A DNA stretch of 64,000 nt from contig NZ_MAFQ01000005.1 in NCBI RefSeq assembly GCF_002013895.1, positions 434,001 to 498,000 on the forward strand, read 5' to 3'. The translations under genes and the position numbers were made by a program. Below, one piece after another: positions 36,882-45,586 of this stretch (its first letter is position 1; every line of letters starts with the position of its first letter). The notes under the pieces were generated by a model. The model was not told the DNA's origin. It ran no database searches and saw only the letters and a list, made by a program, of their open reading frames with translations. Source of the DNA: Mycobacteroides franklinii (GTDB taxonomy: Bacteria > Actinomycetota > Actinomycetes > Mycobacteriales > Mycobacteriaceae).

Positions 36882-37787
36882 GTGAATTTGGACTCGCAGC
36901 AGCTCGCTGCCTTAAGAACGCGACTGGATACCGGCCAGCTGGCGGCGCTTGCCGCCGTGATCGAGTTCGGTAGCTTTGACATGGCTGCAACGGAGCTCAA
37001 GTTGACGCCCTCCGCGGTGAGTCAGCGGATCAAGGCACTTGAACAACATGTCGGTCAGGTCTTGGTTGTTCGTGAAAAGCCATGCAAGGCAACAGCTGCT
37101 GGGATTCCGCTGGTACGTTTGGCGGCGCAGACGGCACTACTGGAATCCGAGGCGTTGGCCGAATCCGGGGTCGAAATCTCGACCGAAAGGCGGGTAGCAA
37201 TTGCCGTAAATGCGGATTCTATGGCGACTTGGTTTCCTGCCGTGCTTAGCGCTGGGCTCGATGTATTGTTTGACATCCGCATTGAGGATCAAGATCTTTC
37301 ATCGCGGTTCCTGCGCGAGGGTGTCGTGATGGGAGCAGTAACGACGGAGCGAGTGGCAGTACCGGGCTGCCGGGTGCGGCGCCTTGGCGCGATGCGGTAT
37401 GTACCGGTGGCGTCTCCGGCGTATTTTGAGCGCTATCTGGCCAGCGGATTCACGGTAGAGGCAGTGGCAGCCGCGCCTTCGCTCGCATGGAGCAGAGATG
37501 ATGGTCTTCAAGACCAGCTTGTGTACAAGGCCTTTCGCCGCGCAATCTCAAGACGAGTTCACTACATACCTTCGGCCGAAGGATTCGCGACTGCAGTGAG
37601 TTCTGGCCTGGGGTGGGGTATGTGTCCGGAGCTGTTGGCGGAACAAGTGCTGTCTGACGGCGAGTTCGTTCGTGCAGCGGACGTGTACCTCGACGTGCCG
37701 TTGTTCTGGCAGTCCTGGAAATTGGATAGTGTTGTGGGTCGGTGTGTTTCGGACGCAGTGGTCGCGGCCGCTGGCGCGTTGGTGTAG
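36882..37787 (+). CDS. LysG/ArgP-type LysR regulator
   Basis: The 301-residue LysR regulator has its helix-turn-helix at residues 18-60 (SFDMAATELKLTPSAVSQRIKALEQHVGQVL). Its substrate domain ends GLGWGMCPELLAEQVL, as in ArgP/LysG. It lies divergent from lysE, the standard pair, and should activate the exporter when basic amino acids accumulate. The 71-base gap is AT-rich and includes AATTATTATGCCGC, fitting an activator promoter. Codon choice is somewhat less GC-rich than in genes to the left, marking the approach of the island-like region. Confidence 0.9.
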   Translation: MNLDSQQLAALRTRLDTGQLAALAAVIEFGSFDMAATELKLTPSAVSQRIKALEQHVGQVLVVREKPCKATAAGIPLVRLAAQTALLESEALAESGVEISTERRVAIAVNADSMATWFPAVLSAGLDVLFDIRIEDQDLSSRFLREGVVMGAVTTERVAVPGCRVRRLGAMRYVPVASPAYFERYLASGFTVEAVAAAPSLAWSRDDGLQDQLVYKAFRRAISRRVHYIPSAEGFATAVSSGLGWGMCPELLAEQVLSDGEFVRAADVYLDVPLFWQSWKLDSVVGRCVSDAVVAAAGALV

Positions 37788-37995
37788 GGCTTGGGACATG
37801 TTGAAGAACACGATCAGGCCTGGTCTGCATAGAACAGCCAGACTCACATTCGTGATCGCCTTGACCGTAAGGTGATACCTACGCCGCTTTGTCTAATGTG
37901 ACCGGCATCGCGGCGGCATTGATTGAAATCGCCGTGACATCTCGGATCTTCAGTAATCTGCCGTGCGTCTGGTTGAAATGCTGTCAGAGGGGACT

Positions 37996-38354
37996 ATGGC
38001 GGTCGCTTGCGGTTGGTACGCCGATCCGTGGCGTCAGGCACCACTTCGGTGGTTCGATGGCACTCGATGGACGGCCTGGACACACGTCCCGGAAACGGAC
38101 ACCATCGATGATCCTTCCCCCCAAGTCCGGTGGGGTAGGGCCGTCGTTGCGATGCTTGGATAGTCGCATTGAATTGCTGCTGGGCGACTCCGAGCGGGTA
38201 GCGGTCATCGACGTTGAGACCACTGGCCCTGTTCAGCGCGGACAGCGTGGTGGAGGTCGCCGTCGTGACCATGGATCGCACCGGGGCCACCGTCGATGGA
38301 TTCGAGTGCCTGATCAATCTACCGCGCGATCCCGGGCCGACGTGGCTCTTCGGT
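37996..38354 (+). pseudogene. Decayed DUF2510-exonuclease gene
   Basis: Three separate frames together spell one known mycobacterial protein type. From 37996, MAVACGWYADPWRQAPLRWF and the following DGTRWTAW form a DUF2510 domain. A second frame then gives ERVAVIDVETTG, the first motif of a DnaQ-like 3'-5' exonuclease. The third frame gives SADSVVEVAVVTMDRTGATV, continuing to the GPTWLFG end. Two frameshifts and the loss of everything after the first exonuclease motifs show the gene is broken. What followed was deleted or replaced, and this may be the left edge of the inserted region. Confidence 0.75.
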
Positions 38355-38857
38355 AGACCGCACCGCTCGGGCACCGCGCTTGAGGAATTGAGATGACACG
38401 TAACGGGTCCGGGCCGGTTGCCGGCGCGAGTTTGTCGCCATGACTGTTCGACAGCCGTACAATTCTTCTAGCTCGCTGTAAACGTGAAATCTGTTGCACG
38501 ACTGGGTAACCAGAAAGTCTGGGCATTCTGGCGTTGGATCTTCGGTGCGGCGGACTCGTGAGGGTGACAGGAAAGCAGGAGTTTTCAAGGATGAGCCGCC
38601 CGATCCTCGGATAAATGAAAATAAAAAACTTCACGCTTATGGATACGGCATGCCCAACGCGGGTCGTTCAGGCTCTCGAGTGGGAGAGCTCATGGGGAAA
38701 TTTTCCTATGCGCCAGTTGAACTCGAAGCACGTTCTGCATGGAACAGCTGCGCCCGACTGGAGTGATGAGATAATCTAATATAAATTAGATCATTGCCCG
38801 TGAGTGCAAAGCGCGGGCCGAGGGGAGAGCTGTGATGTTGTCAAGGTTGGACCGGTA
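38355..38857. promoter_or_regulatory. Non-coding stretch with a perfect palindrome upstream of the orphan yrbE
   Basis: About 500 bases with no convincing gene on either strand. ATCTAAT-ATAA-ATTAGAT (38774-38791) has perfect 7-base arms and is the kind of site a TetR dimer binds. It lies about 70 bases before the yrbE start. Two TetR genes follow that gene on the opposite strand. The stretch is more AT-rich than its surroundings, consistent with foreign origin. Confidence 0.6.
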
Positions 38858-39562
38858 GTGGCCAGGGATACGGCGGAATTTGCTGATTCCGCCGTTGATC
38901 GAGAAGACGGCGAGATCGCTCAGCCTGCGAGTGGGCCAGGTCGTACCCTCGGTGGTTTCATCGCCATGACGCGAGAAACGCTTTCTGTCATGGTGCGTCG
39001 TCCTATTGTGTGGCGAGAGTTCTTCCTGCAGGTGTCTTCGATCGTGCGAGTGGCGGCCCTGCCGACGCTCATGTTGGCGATACCCTTCGCAGTGATGGTG
39101 ATCTTTGAGGTCATGTTGCTTGAAATAGCGCACCTCGCGCCGGACACCGTTTTGGTGATGGCGGCAGTAGGCACCACGGTGGTCTGCGTTGACGTGAGTT
39201 CGTACGCGATACAGGGGGAAATCGAAGCACTGCGGACGGCAGGTGTCGATCCCGTACGGGCGCTGGTGGTGCCGCGGGTGCTGGCGGGTGCGGTGGCAGC
39301 AGTGCTGTTGTCGTTCATCACGGTTGCAGCGACCGGGGTCTTCTTCTTCTCGGTCTTTGGCCAGCACACACCGATAAGTCAATTCATCGGCAATTTGATG
39401 TTGTTGGCACAGCCGTCCAATGTTGTCATCGGCGTGGTGGAAGCGGCGGTCCTTGGTCTGGTCGGGGGGCTCTTCGCTTGCTATAAGGGCATTTTCGCGA
39501 ATGATGCAACGGTTGGAACGCAAACTGCTGTGTGCGAGCCTGCGGTCCAGGGAGGGGTGTAG
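38858..39562 (+). CDS. Orphan YrbE/MlaE-type ABC permease
   Basis: The protein (234 residues from the GTG at 38858; a GTG at 38804 is also in frame) has five to six helices. It carries the MlaE-family cytoplasmic loop IEALRTAGVDPVRALVVPRVLA. In mycobacteria two YrbE proteins normally pair ahead of six mce genes. Here one stands alone, followed by two TetR genes pointing the other way, with no second YrbE or Mce. It may be a remnant of an mce operon or may pair with YrbE proteins at 61587-63466. Confidence 0.85.
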   Translation: MARDTAEFADSAVDREDGEIAQPASGPGRTLGGFIAMTRETLSVMVRRPIVWREFFLQVSSIVRVAALPTLMLAIPFAVMVIFEVMLLEIAHLAPDTVLVMAAVGTTVVCVDVSSYAIQGEIEALRTAGVDPVRALVVPRVLAGAVAAVLLSFITVAATGVFFFSVFGQHTPISQFIGNLMLLAQPSNVVIGVVEAAVLGLVGGLFACYKGIFANDATVGTQTAVCEPAVQGGV

Positions 39563-39611
39563 TTGATGTCGCCGACGCTGCAGCGGGCGATGACCCGGAG
39601 CGGCGCGGCGT

Positions 39612-40229
39612 CTACAGCTGGTAGAGCGTTCTCCAGATGACGTCTGCTCCGGTGTCCAAAAGTGACATGGCGTTCTGGCGTGCGGGAACCACCTGCTGAA
39701 GGACCCGCTCCAGCATGGAGACTATCCACGCGGCCGTTGTTGCGGGCTGGAGACTGTCCGAAACCCAGCCTTCTTGCTGTCCGCGCACGATGTGCTGACG
39801 GAGTGCTCCGCAGATGATGGCGGAGCTGTCGGCGCGAGCCTGGCGCAGCAGCGGATCGTGTGCGGTCATCTCGTGGATCGCGGTGAGCACCACGCGGTTT
39901 CCGCGATAGATATCCGTCAGTTGGTCGAGCATCCGTCGGAGGGCATAAGGCGTGGGTGGCGTCGCCGGCCACCACTGCGCCAGAACGGTATTCACCCGTT
40001 CATCGAGATCGCGGTTCCAGGCGCGGACCAGCTCGGCCTTGTCTTCGAAGTAGATGTAGAAACTCGCTCGGGAAATCCCTGCGCGGCGTGCGAGCCGGTC
40101 GACGGTCAGATTTGGGAAGCTCGACTGGTTCCCATCGGCACATGATGCCGCGGCCACCGCCAAGGCGGCCAGGGTGTCGTTGCGTCTGGCGGTCCTGTTG
40201 GGAAGCTGACGCCTGGCCTGCTTACTCAT
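39612..40229 (-). CDS. TetR-family regulator (KstR2/EthR-like C-domain)
   Basis: Starting at 40229 (MSKQARRQLPNRTARRNDTL) the protein has 205 residues. Its helix-turn-helix is LTVDRLARRAGISRASFYIYFEDKAELVRAWN. The long helical C-terminus has the form of mycobacterial TetR regulators of lipid genes. It overlaps the second TetR gene by eight bases, so both are made from one transcript. The yrbE promoter palindrome at 38774-38791 and the palindrome at 40988-41009 are the likely sites for this pair. Confidence 0.87.
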   Translation of the reverse strand: MSKQARRQLPNRTARRNDTLAALAVAAASCADGNQSSFPNLTVDRLARRAGISRASFYIYFEDKAELVRAWNRDLDERVNTVLAQWWPATPPTPYALRRMLDQLTDIYRGNRVVLTAIHEMTAHDPLLRQARADSSAIICGALRQHIVRGQQEGWVSDSLQPATTAAWIVSMLERVLQQVVPARQNAMSLLDTGADVIWRTLYQL

Positions 40230-40878
40230 CGTTGGGGAGCGAATATAGCGCTCGCCACACGATTTCGGTCGCCGCTGAGGTGTATTGCTCCAACTCAAAT
40301 TCGGTCGCTGGGCCAACGAACAGCAGCTGGCCGTGCTCGAGCATCCACGTGAGCCACACCGCCAAATCATGTGCGGAGTGCTCACCGACGATTGAGCCGG
40401 CGTTCTGTCCCTGGCGGATGTGTTGTTCGACTGCGGTGACGAAGGCGTCCATCATCCGAGCGAAATGATCACGAATCACGGGATCATGATTGGCCTGCTC
40501 AGAAATGCTACGCATGACAACTCTGTGTGATCGATAGGTGTGGAAGATCGTGGCGAACGCCGCCCTGTAATCAGATTGTTCAGCGGCACTGGGGAGCTCA
40601 AGCCATGAGTTCGCTGCCCGTAGGAATTCTACTTGTACCGTCTCGGCCAAACTCGATAGCAGCCGGGTCTTGTCGCCGAAGTACTTATAGAACGTGGAGC
40701 GGGATACTCCGGCTTCGCGGATGAGGCGTTCGACGCTGAGTTCGGCGTATGTGGTTCCCTCTCCGGCCAAGCGCTCGATTGCTGTCGAGAGTCTCAGCCG
40801 GAACGACCGGGCGGCCGCTTCATCCCTTCCAGGGAAGCGATCAGCCGGCTGCTGTGGCGCGGGGAGCAGGGCTGACAT
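40222..40878 (-). CDS. TetR-family regulator, paralogue of the next gene
   Basis: The 218-residue protein has its helix-turn-helix near residues 45-75 (AELSVERLIREAGVSRSTFYKYFGDKTRLL). It is similar in layout to the downstream TetR, including the shared C-terminal W..LY..L end. It is divergent from the first phytoene-dehydrogenase-like gene, and the 190-base gap contains a 22-base palindrome. It probably represses that gene and itself. Confidence 0.88.
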   Translation of the reverse strand: MSALLPAPQQPADRFPGRDEAAARSFRLRLSTAIERLAGEGTTYAELSVERLIREAGVSRSTFYKYFGDKTRLLSSLAETVQVEFLRAANSWLELPSAAEQSDYRAAFATIFHTYRSHRVVMRSISEQANHDPVIRDHFARMMDAFVTAVEQHIRQGQNAGSIVGEHSAHDLAVWLTWMLEHGQLLFVGPATEFELEQYTSAATEIVWRALYSLPNDE

Positions 40879-40987
40879 GGGTTGATCCTATCCATGGTGG
40901 CGCGACTTCAGGGCTGCACAACGGTCCACGCGCACAAGAGCGTTTCGATGATTCTCGAAGGGGTTGTGCGCTAAGTCACCTCCACGT

Positions 40988-41009
40988 ACAGTCTGTCTAG
41001 TCAGACTGT
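40988..41009. promoter_or_regulatory. 22-bp palindromic operator of the first flavoenzyme gene
   Basis: ACAGTCTG (40988-40995) and CAGACTGT (41002-41009) are perfect inverted 8-base arms around TCTAGT. The element lies 60 bases before the ATG of the flavoenzyme and 110 bases before the divergent TetR start. Its length and symmetry are typical of TetR operators. Confidence 0.72.
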
Positions 41010-41068
41010 TTTAATCTACATTCAAATCAGTCTCCGGTCTGATCGGTTCGATTGCTAAGGAATGGTGA

Positions 41069-42763
41069 ATGAGCGCAAATCTGCTCCCGCGCGAGGTTGA
41101 TGTTGTCGTTGTCGGCTCCGGACATAACGGGTTGGTGGCCGCGGCCTATTTGGCTAAGGCCGGTCTGGATGTCCTGGTGGTGGAGGCGGCGGCGACCGCT
41201 GGCGGGATGACGTCGACGAATCCATTTGCCCCAGAAGCGCCGGAGTACATGATCAATGAGGCGTCGATTCAGGCTTCGTTGTTCCGCACCACCACGATCG
41301 ACCGGGATCTTGGGCTCTCGCGCAATTACGGGCTGCGCCAGACCGTCATTGACCCGGCGCACTTTCAGTTGGCAGCCGACGGTGCATCGCTTGGGCTGTG
41401 GCGCGATCCCCGGAAGACGGCCGCAGAGCTGGCATATTTTTCCAAGAAGGACGCGCGCGCACTGATCGAGCTCTACGAGGTGATTGATGCGGCGGTGGAG
41501 ATCGGGCTGCCGATGATGCAGACCAGTGTCACTGAGCCCGAGGTCAAAAACATCCTCAAATCGGCACGCGCCCTCGCGAAGAATCGCAAGCAGCTGATTG
41601 CGTTGGGCCGATGGATGTCCTCCTCGCAGGCGGAGGCGGTTGAGGAGAGCTTCGAGCACGACATGATCCGGGCGCCGTTGTTAACGTCCTTGCCCTTCAT
41701 GCCATTTGACGCGGATATGTCAGGGTGGTCGCTGATCTACTTGGGCGTGCTCAGCAAGTATGGCGTGGCGATGTTCCACGGAGGCACCGGTTCGCTGCCT
41801 AAAGCGTTGATCGGAGTCATCAAGGATCACCGAGGTGATGTGATCACCAACTCGCCGGTGGAGGAGTTGATCATCACCAACAACCGGTGTACAGGTGTGC
41901 GCATCGCCCGAGGTGGTGAGATCCGGGCACGCCGAGGGGTGCTGACGGCGTGCAGCCCGAAGACGACGTTGACGAGGTTGTTGCCGCGGGGCGTTCTGGA
42001 GCCCAAGAAGCAGAATGCGGCCGACCACATCCCCACGCGCAAAAGAGGTATCGCCGACGCCAAGGTCAACGTCGCGCTGTCGGGCCGAGTGGATATGTCG
42101 AAGCATGAGAAGTGGCGTGGTGACGGGATCGACCTGCGCCAGGCGTGCAACTGCTACCACACTTATGAGCAAGCCCTGGAGGCTGCGCGGGCATGCGTGC
42201 GGGGGCAGGTGCCTGACGCGATTCCAGGTCTGGCGCAGGTAACCAACTCGTTCGATCCGTCGATGTCGCCTCCCGGAAAGGATCTCTGGTGGTTCTGGAC
42301 CGGGCTCACTCCCTCCTATCCCGAGGAGGGCTGGGATATCGCCCGCAAGAAGATCACGGACAGCATCATCAAGGACGCCGACGACTACTACAAGGGTGTC
42401 GAGGATCTGCAGGTTGCGGTGCGGCCGTTGGTCCTTCCCGATATCGAGGAGCGTTTTTGGGCCATTGACGGCTCGGTGTACCACGTTGACCCAACAATCA
42501 CCCGGTTCGGGCCCAATAAGCCGGTCGCCGGATTCGCCGGGTACAAGACCCCGGTGGACGGTCTCTACCTGACGGGCTCGGGTACGCATCCGGTCGCTGG
42601 CATCAGCGGTATGCCGGGTCAGAATGCGGCGCGCATCATGCTCAAGCACCTTCGGCTGGAAGACAAGGGCGGTCGGCTGGGGGCTTTCAAAGACCTGGTG
42701 ACCAACCGCAGGAACGCCCGCGATCCTTACGCGTCGGGGCAGAACGACCCTTTCCCGGCCTGA
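41069..42763 (+). CDS. Phytoene-dehydrogenase-like FAD oxidoreductase (CrtI/PYROXD2-like), copy 1
   Basis: The 564-residue flavoprotein begins with the FAD loop VDVVVVGSGHNGLVAAAYLAKAG and the second glycine motif AAATAGGMTSTN. It ends with the typical DGLYLTGSGTHPVAGISGMPGQNAA. It belongs to the CrtI-type family (polyene desaturases/isomerases and PYROXD2). A paralogue of the same type lies at 54894-56516, with matching segments such as MSKHEKWRGDGIDLR versus MARHEKWRGNDIDLR. The substrate is unknown, but the family acts on hydrophobic conjugated compounds. It starts an operon-like run with the AttH-like and His-domain genes. Confidence 0.85.
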   Translation: MSANLLPREVDVVVVGSGHNGLVAAAYLAKAGLDVLVVEAAATAGGMTSTNPFAPEAPEYMINEASIQASLFRTTTIDRDLGLSRNYGLRQTVIDPAHFQLAADGASLGLWRDPRKTAAELAYFSKKDARALIELYEVIDAAVEIGLPMMQTSVTEPEVKNILKSARALAKNRKQLIALGRWMSSSQAEAVEESFEHDMIRAPLLTSLPFMPFDADMSGWSLIYLGVLSKYGVAMFHGGTGSLPKALIGVIKDHRGDVITNSPVEELIITNNRCTGVRIARGGEIRARRGVLTACSPKTTLTRLLPRGVLEPKKQNAADHIPTRKRGIADAKVNVALSGRVDMSKHEKWRGDGIDLRQACNCYHTYEQALEAARACVRGQVPDAIPGLAQVTNSFDPSMSPPGKDLWWFWTGLTPSYPEEGWDIARKKITDSIIKDADDYYKGVEDLQVAVRPLVLPDIEERFWAIDGSVYHVDPTITRFGPNKPVAGFAGYKTPVDGLYLTGSGTHPVAGISGMPGQNAARIMLKHLRLEDKGGRLGAFKDLVTNRRNARDPYASGQNDPFPA

Positions 42764-42820
42764 TCAGACCATCCCGAGAGCACGTGTCCCCCTCACGAAT
42801 GTTCAGAGAGGATAAAGCCG

Positions 42821-43891
42821 ATGGCTGGTGCGGTCGATAACGACATGAGGGAGGGTGACAATCCCTTCGAGGTTGAGCCTGCCGGCGATCTTCTGTGTTC
42901 GGTGCCGCGACATCAAACCCGCTGGAGCGAGACGATGTATTTCCATGTGTGGTCGCCCGAAGAAGGTGTTGGCGTGTTTGTGCACACCGGCAGGTGGCCG
43001 GGGGATCTCGACTTGTGGTGGGCGCAGACCATAGCGATGCTCCCTGACGGAGAGCTCCTGGTGGATCGCTCGTGGGGTAGGGCCGCTGATGATCGAGGTC
43101 CGGCCACCGGTAACTTGCGGGTCACGTGTGTGGAGCCACTTCGTTTGTGGTGCTTGAACTTCGACGGTACTGGCGCGGTAGCCGGCCTGGGAAGCATGGC
43201 GATCGGGCCGGTGGGCGCCGGGCCCGTCCGGTCCCTTTCCTTTGACGTCGAACTCAGTGCAGCAGCGCCGGTATGGGATATGGGTGCCGCACTGGGTGGA
43301 TACACACCACAGATCAATAATCTGTCGTGGGCGGCGTTTCATCATGCACAGGGTTTCTATGCCACCGGACAACTGCGCAGCGCTGACCGGCGTTGGCGGA
43401 TAAGCGGTGTCGGGTCTCGTGACCACTCCAGGGGTGTCAGAGATGTGACAGATCTTGGTGGCCTGCAGTTCTTTTTCCTGGTGTTTCCTAAGTCCGGTCG
43501 AGTGGCCAATGGGTTGGTGAATTGGAAGCCCGACGGCACAGTCGATCACCGGGTGTTCTCGGTCCAGGAGAACGGCCGTTGCGAGACGGGTTACGACGTT
43601 CGTGTGACGGGGCTGCAGTCTTACCTGACGCATCAGCCACATCGACTGATCGTCACGATGGCAAGGCAGTCGGGTGCATATCGCCTGGAAGCGGAGTGGC
43701 TGCACGGCTACTCCCTGACCCTCCTTTCCCCAAACGAGAACATCAACGGCGTGGATCTGAGCTCGCAGCCGGACGCGCTCGTCATCACGCAGAGCACGGT
43801 GCGTGCAGTCGCGCCTGATGGCGAAATCGGATACGGAGTGATCGAACGTGACTACCGTCCCGCAATGTTGCCTTCGCCGCAGGAGCGTTGA
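42821..43891 (+). CDS. AttH/CrtC-like lipocalin-type protein, copy 1
   Basis: The 356-residue protein is beta-rich. Its key motif is VGSRDHSRGVRD near residue 200, and it has an N-terminal strand set MYFHVWSPEEGVGVF. The motif and layout are those of the AttH/CrtC-like fold (DUF7064/DUF7065 group) related to hydroxyneurosporene synthase, which hydrates carotenoid end groups. Two more copies of this type lie at 49376 and 58662. It is followed three bases later by the first RPH-like gene. No hydratase activity is proven; the fold suggests binding or hydration of a hydrophobic molecule. Confidence 0.72.
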   Translation: MAGAVDNDMREGDNPFEVEPAGDLLCSVPRHQTRWSETMYFHVWSPEEGVGVFVHTGRWPGDLDLWWAQTIAMLPDGELLVDRSWGRAADDRGPATGNLRVTCVEPLRLWCLNFDGTGAVAGLGSMAIGPVGAGPVRSLSFDVELSAAAPVWDMGAALGGYTPQINNLSWAAFHHAQGFYATGQLRSADRRWRISGVGSRDHSRGVRDVTDLGGLQFFFLVFPKSGRVANGLVNWKPDGTVDHRVFSVQENGRCETGYDVRVTGLQSYLTHQPHRLIVTMARQSGAYRLEAEWLHGYSLTLLSPNENINGVDLSSQPDALVITQSTVRAVAPDGEIGYGVIERDYRPAMLPSPQER

Positions 43892-43894
43892 GAG

Positions 43895-45547
43895 ATGGCT
43901 GCCCTCTCTCAAATGGACTCGGCCGCATTGGCTGCCAGCCCGGTTCATCTGCCCGGGCGCGCGCTGCGGTGGACAACCGCCAACGTTGACGAGGGTCTGC
44001 CGGGCATTATTACGCCCATCACCTGGTCGATGTACTTTCCTCCTACGGAGTCCACCATGCGGGACTGCTGGGTGGACCTCGGAGTGCTGCCGGAATCGAA
44101 ACGCGCGATTCCTGAGGAGATTGATGGACGATTCCTGTCGGTGGTATTCGGCCATGCCATTGGCAATGTAGATCTCATGGGGCAGATGGCGGCAGCCGTT
44201 CCCGGCGGCAGGGCGGCGGCCATGGAAGAACAGCTGTTCGGGTCGGTCTCGGGCGAGGTGGGCGAACCGAAGGGTCTGGCGAAGATCAGGCGGTATCCGC
44301 AGGTGTTGGTCAAGTCTCCCATCGCGATACGGCGGGCGCTGAAGCGTCACGCGCTTCTGGCCGCTGAGACCGACATCTGGTGGCGACGCAGCGTATTCGA
44401 TACCGAACTCGGTCCTCGTGAGTCGGTGGCCGCCTTGGTCGGGGCGAGGCAACACTTCGAGCGGGTGCTCGGGGTGCACATGGTGCTTAGCATGGCCGCG
44501 CAGGCCATCTTTACTCAAGTGGAGGCTCTGGCGGCGCGAGCTGGCCATCCGGGTCTGGGAGGTGAGGTGATCAAGAGCGAAGAGGGGACTACCGAGTTTG
44601 GGCTGGTGCGCGATCTGTGGCGACTTTCCGACGGCACCACGACTCTCGATGCCTTCCTGAGAACCCACGGATACCACGGTCCACGCGAGGGACTCGTGGA
44701 CTCCGTGGTCTGGCGCGAGAAGCCGTCGTCGCTGCACGAGTTGGCTGAGGCATATCGGTCCAGAAGGGGCTCCGAAGGAATTGACGAGGTGGCGATCCGC
44801 CGCAGGCACGAGCAGAGGATCGCTCAGGATCGCCTTGAGTCCGGTCTTGGGCGTATCGGTATTTCGTTGTCGCGCAAAATCATCAGCTTCGCTAGTCGTA
44901 TCCCGGAGTGGCGCGAGACCGGACGGGCCGGCATTCTGAAGTCAGTTGATGTCGCACGGCACGCTCACCGAGTGATCGGTCGTGACATGGCCGAACGAGG
45001 TCTTCTTGACGACCCTGCCGATTGCCGTTTCCTGACAATCGACGAGCTAAATCTGTTCAGCAACGGAAAGCTTGAGCCCGGGACTGTTCCGGCGCTAGTC
45101 GCGCAGCGCAGGCAGCATCATCAGGCGTACTCCTCGATCCACCTGCCTCACGTGTGGCGCGGCGTTCCCCCGGTCGAGGTGCCGGAACGCGACGGCGGTG
45201 AAAGTCCCCGGGATTGCCGGGAAATCACAGGGATTGGTGTCAGCGCCGGAGTAGCTGAGGGTGTTGTTCACGTTGTGCTGGATCTTGATGAGGCTGATTG
45301 CTTTGATGGGAACGAGCCCATTGTCATGGTGTGTAGGGCAACCGACCCCTCCTGGGCGTCTCTTTTCCCGCTCGCGGTGGCGGTGGTGACGGATGTGGGC
45401 AGCCAGATGAGTCACGCCGCAATCGTCTGCCGGGAGTTGGGGTTGCCGTGCATCGCCAATACTCGCACCGGCACCTCGATGCTCCGCAACGGAATGCGAG
45501 TGCGGGTGGACGCCAACACCGGGGTCGTCACCGTGCTTGATCGATGA
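43895..45547 (+). CDS. RPH-like substrate domain plus swivelling His domain, copy A
   Basis: The 550-residue protein matches the last two domains of rifampin phosphotransferase (RPH): a 430-residue helical substrate domain with THGYHGPREGLVDSVVWRE near residue 265, then a PEP-utiliser His domain. The phospho-accepting His is H507 in DVGSQMSHAAIVCRELGLP, preceded by ATDPSWASLFPLAVA, very close to the RPH pattern TDPxWxxLF. The ATP-grasp domain of RPH is missing, so it must be charged by another protein; the gene at 47209 is the natural donor. Its ATG lies three bases after the AttH-like stop. Confidence 0.82.
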   Translation: MAALSQMDSAALAASPVHLPGRALRWTTANVDEGLPGIITPITWSMYFPPTESTMRDCWVDLGVLPESKRAIPEEIDGRFLSVVFGHAIGNVDLMGQMAAAVPGGRAAAMEEQLFGSVSGEVGEPKGLAKIRRYPQVLVKSPIAIRRALKRHALLAAETDIWWRRSVFDTELGPRESVAALVGARQHFERVLGVHMVLSMAAQAIFTQVEALAARAGHPGLGGEVIKSEEGTTEFGLVRDLWRLSDGTTTLDAFLRTHGYHGPREGLVDSVVWREKPSSLHELAEAYRSRRGSEGIDEVAIRRRHEQRIAQDRLESGLGRIGISLSRKIISFASRIPEWRETGRAGILKSVDVARHAHRVIGRDMAERGLLDDPADCRFLTIDELNLFSNGKLEPGTVPALVAQRRQHHQAYSSIHLPHVWRGVPPVEVPERDGGESPRDCREITGIGVSAGVAEGVVHVVLDLDEADCFDGNEPIVMVCRATDPSWASLFPLAVAVVTDVGSQMSHAAIVCRELGLPCIANTRTGTSMLRNGMRVRVDANTGVVTVLDR

Positions 45548-45586
45548 CGGACAGGATGGTCCGACGCGGGCTGTGCTGGGGGCCGC

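Noticed and set aside
38494..38766. 90-codon open frame on the plus strand
   Set aside because: No ribosome site, biased composition and no recognisable domain; it lies in the AT-richer non-coding stretch after the decayed exonuclease gene.
38858..39562. Pairing of the orphan YrbE with a missing neighbour by frameshift
   Set aside because: No second permease-like sequence was found in any frame on either side, so it is a true single gene in this window.
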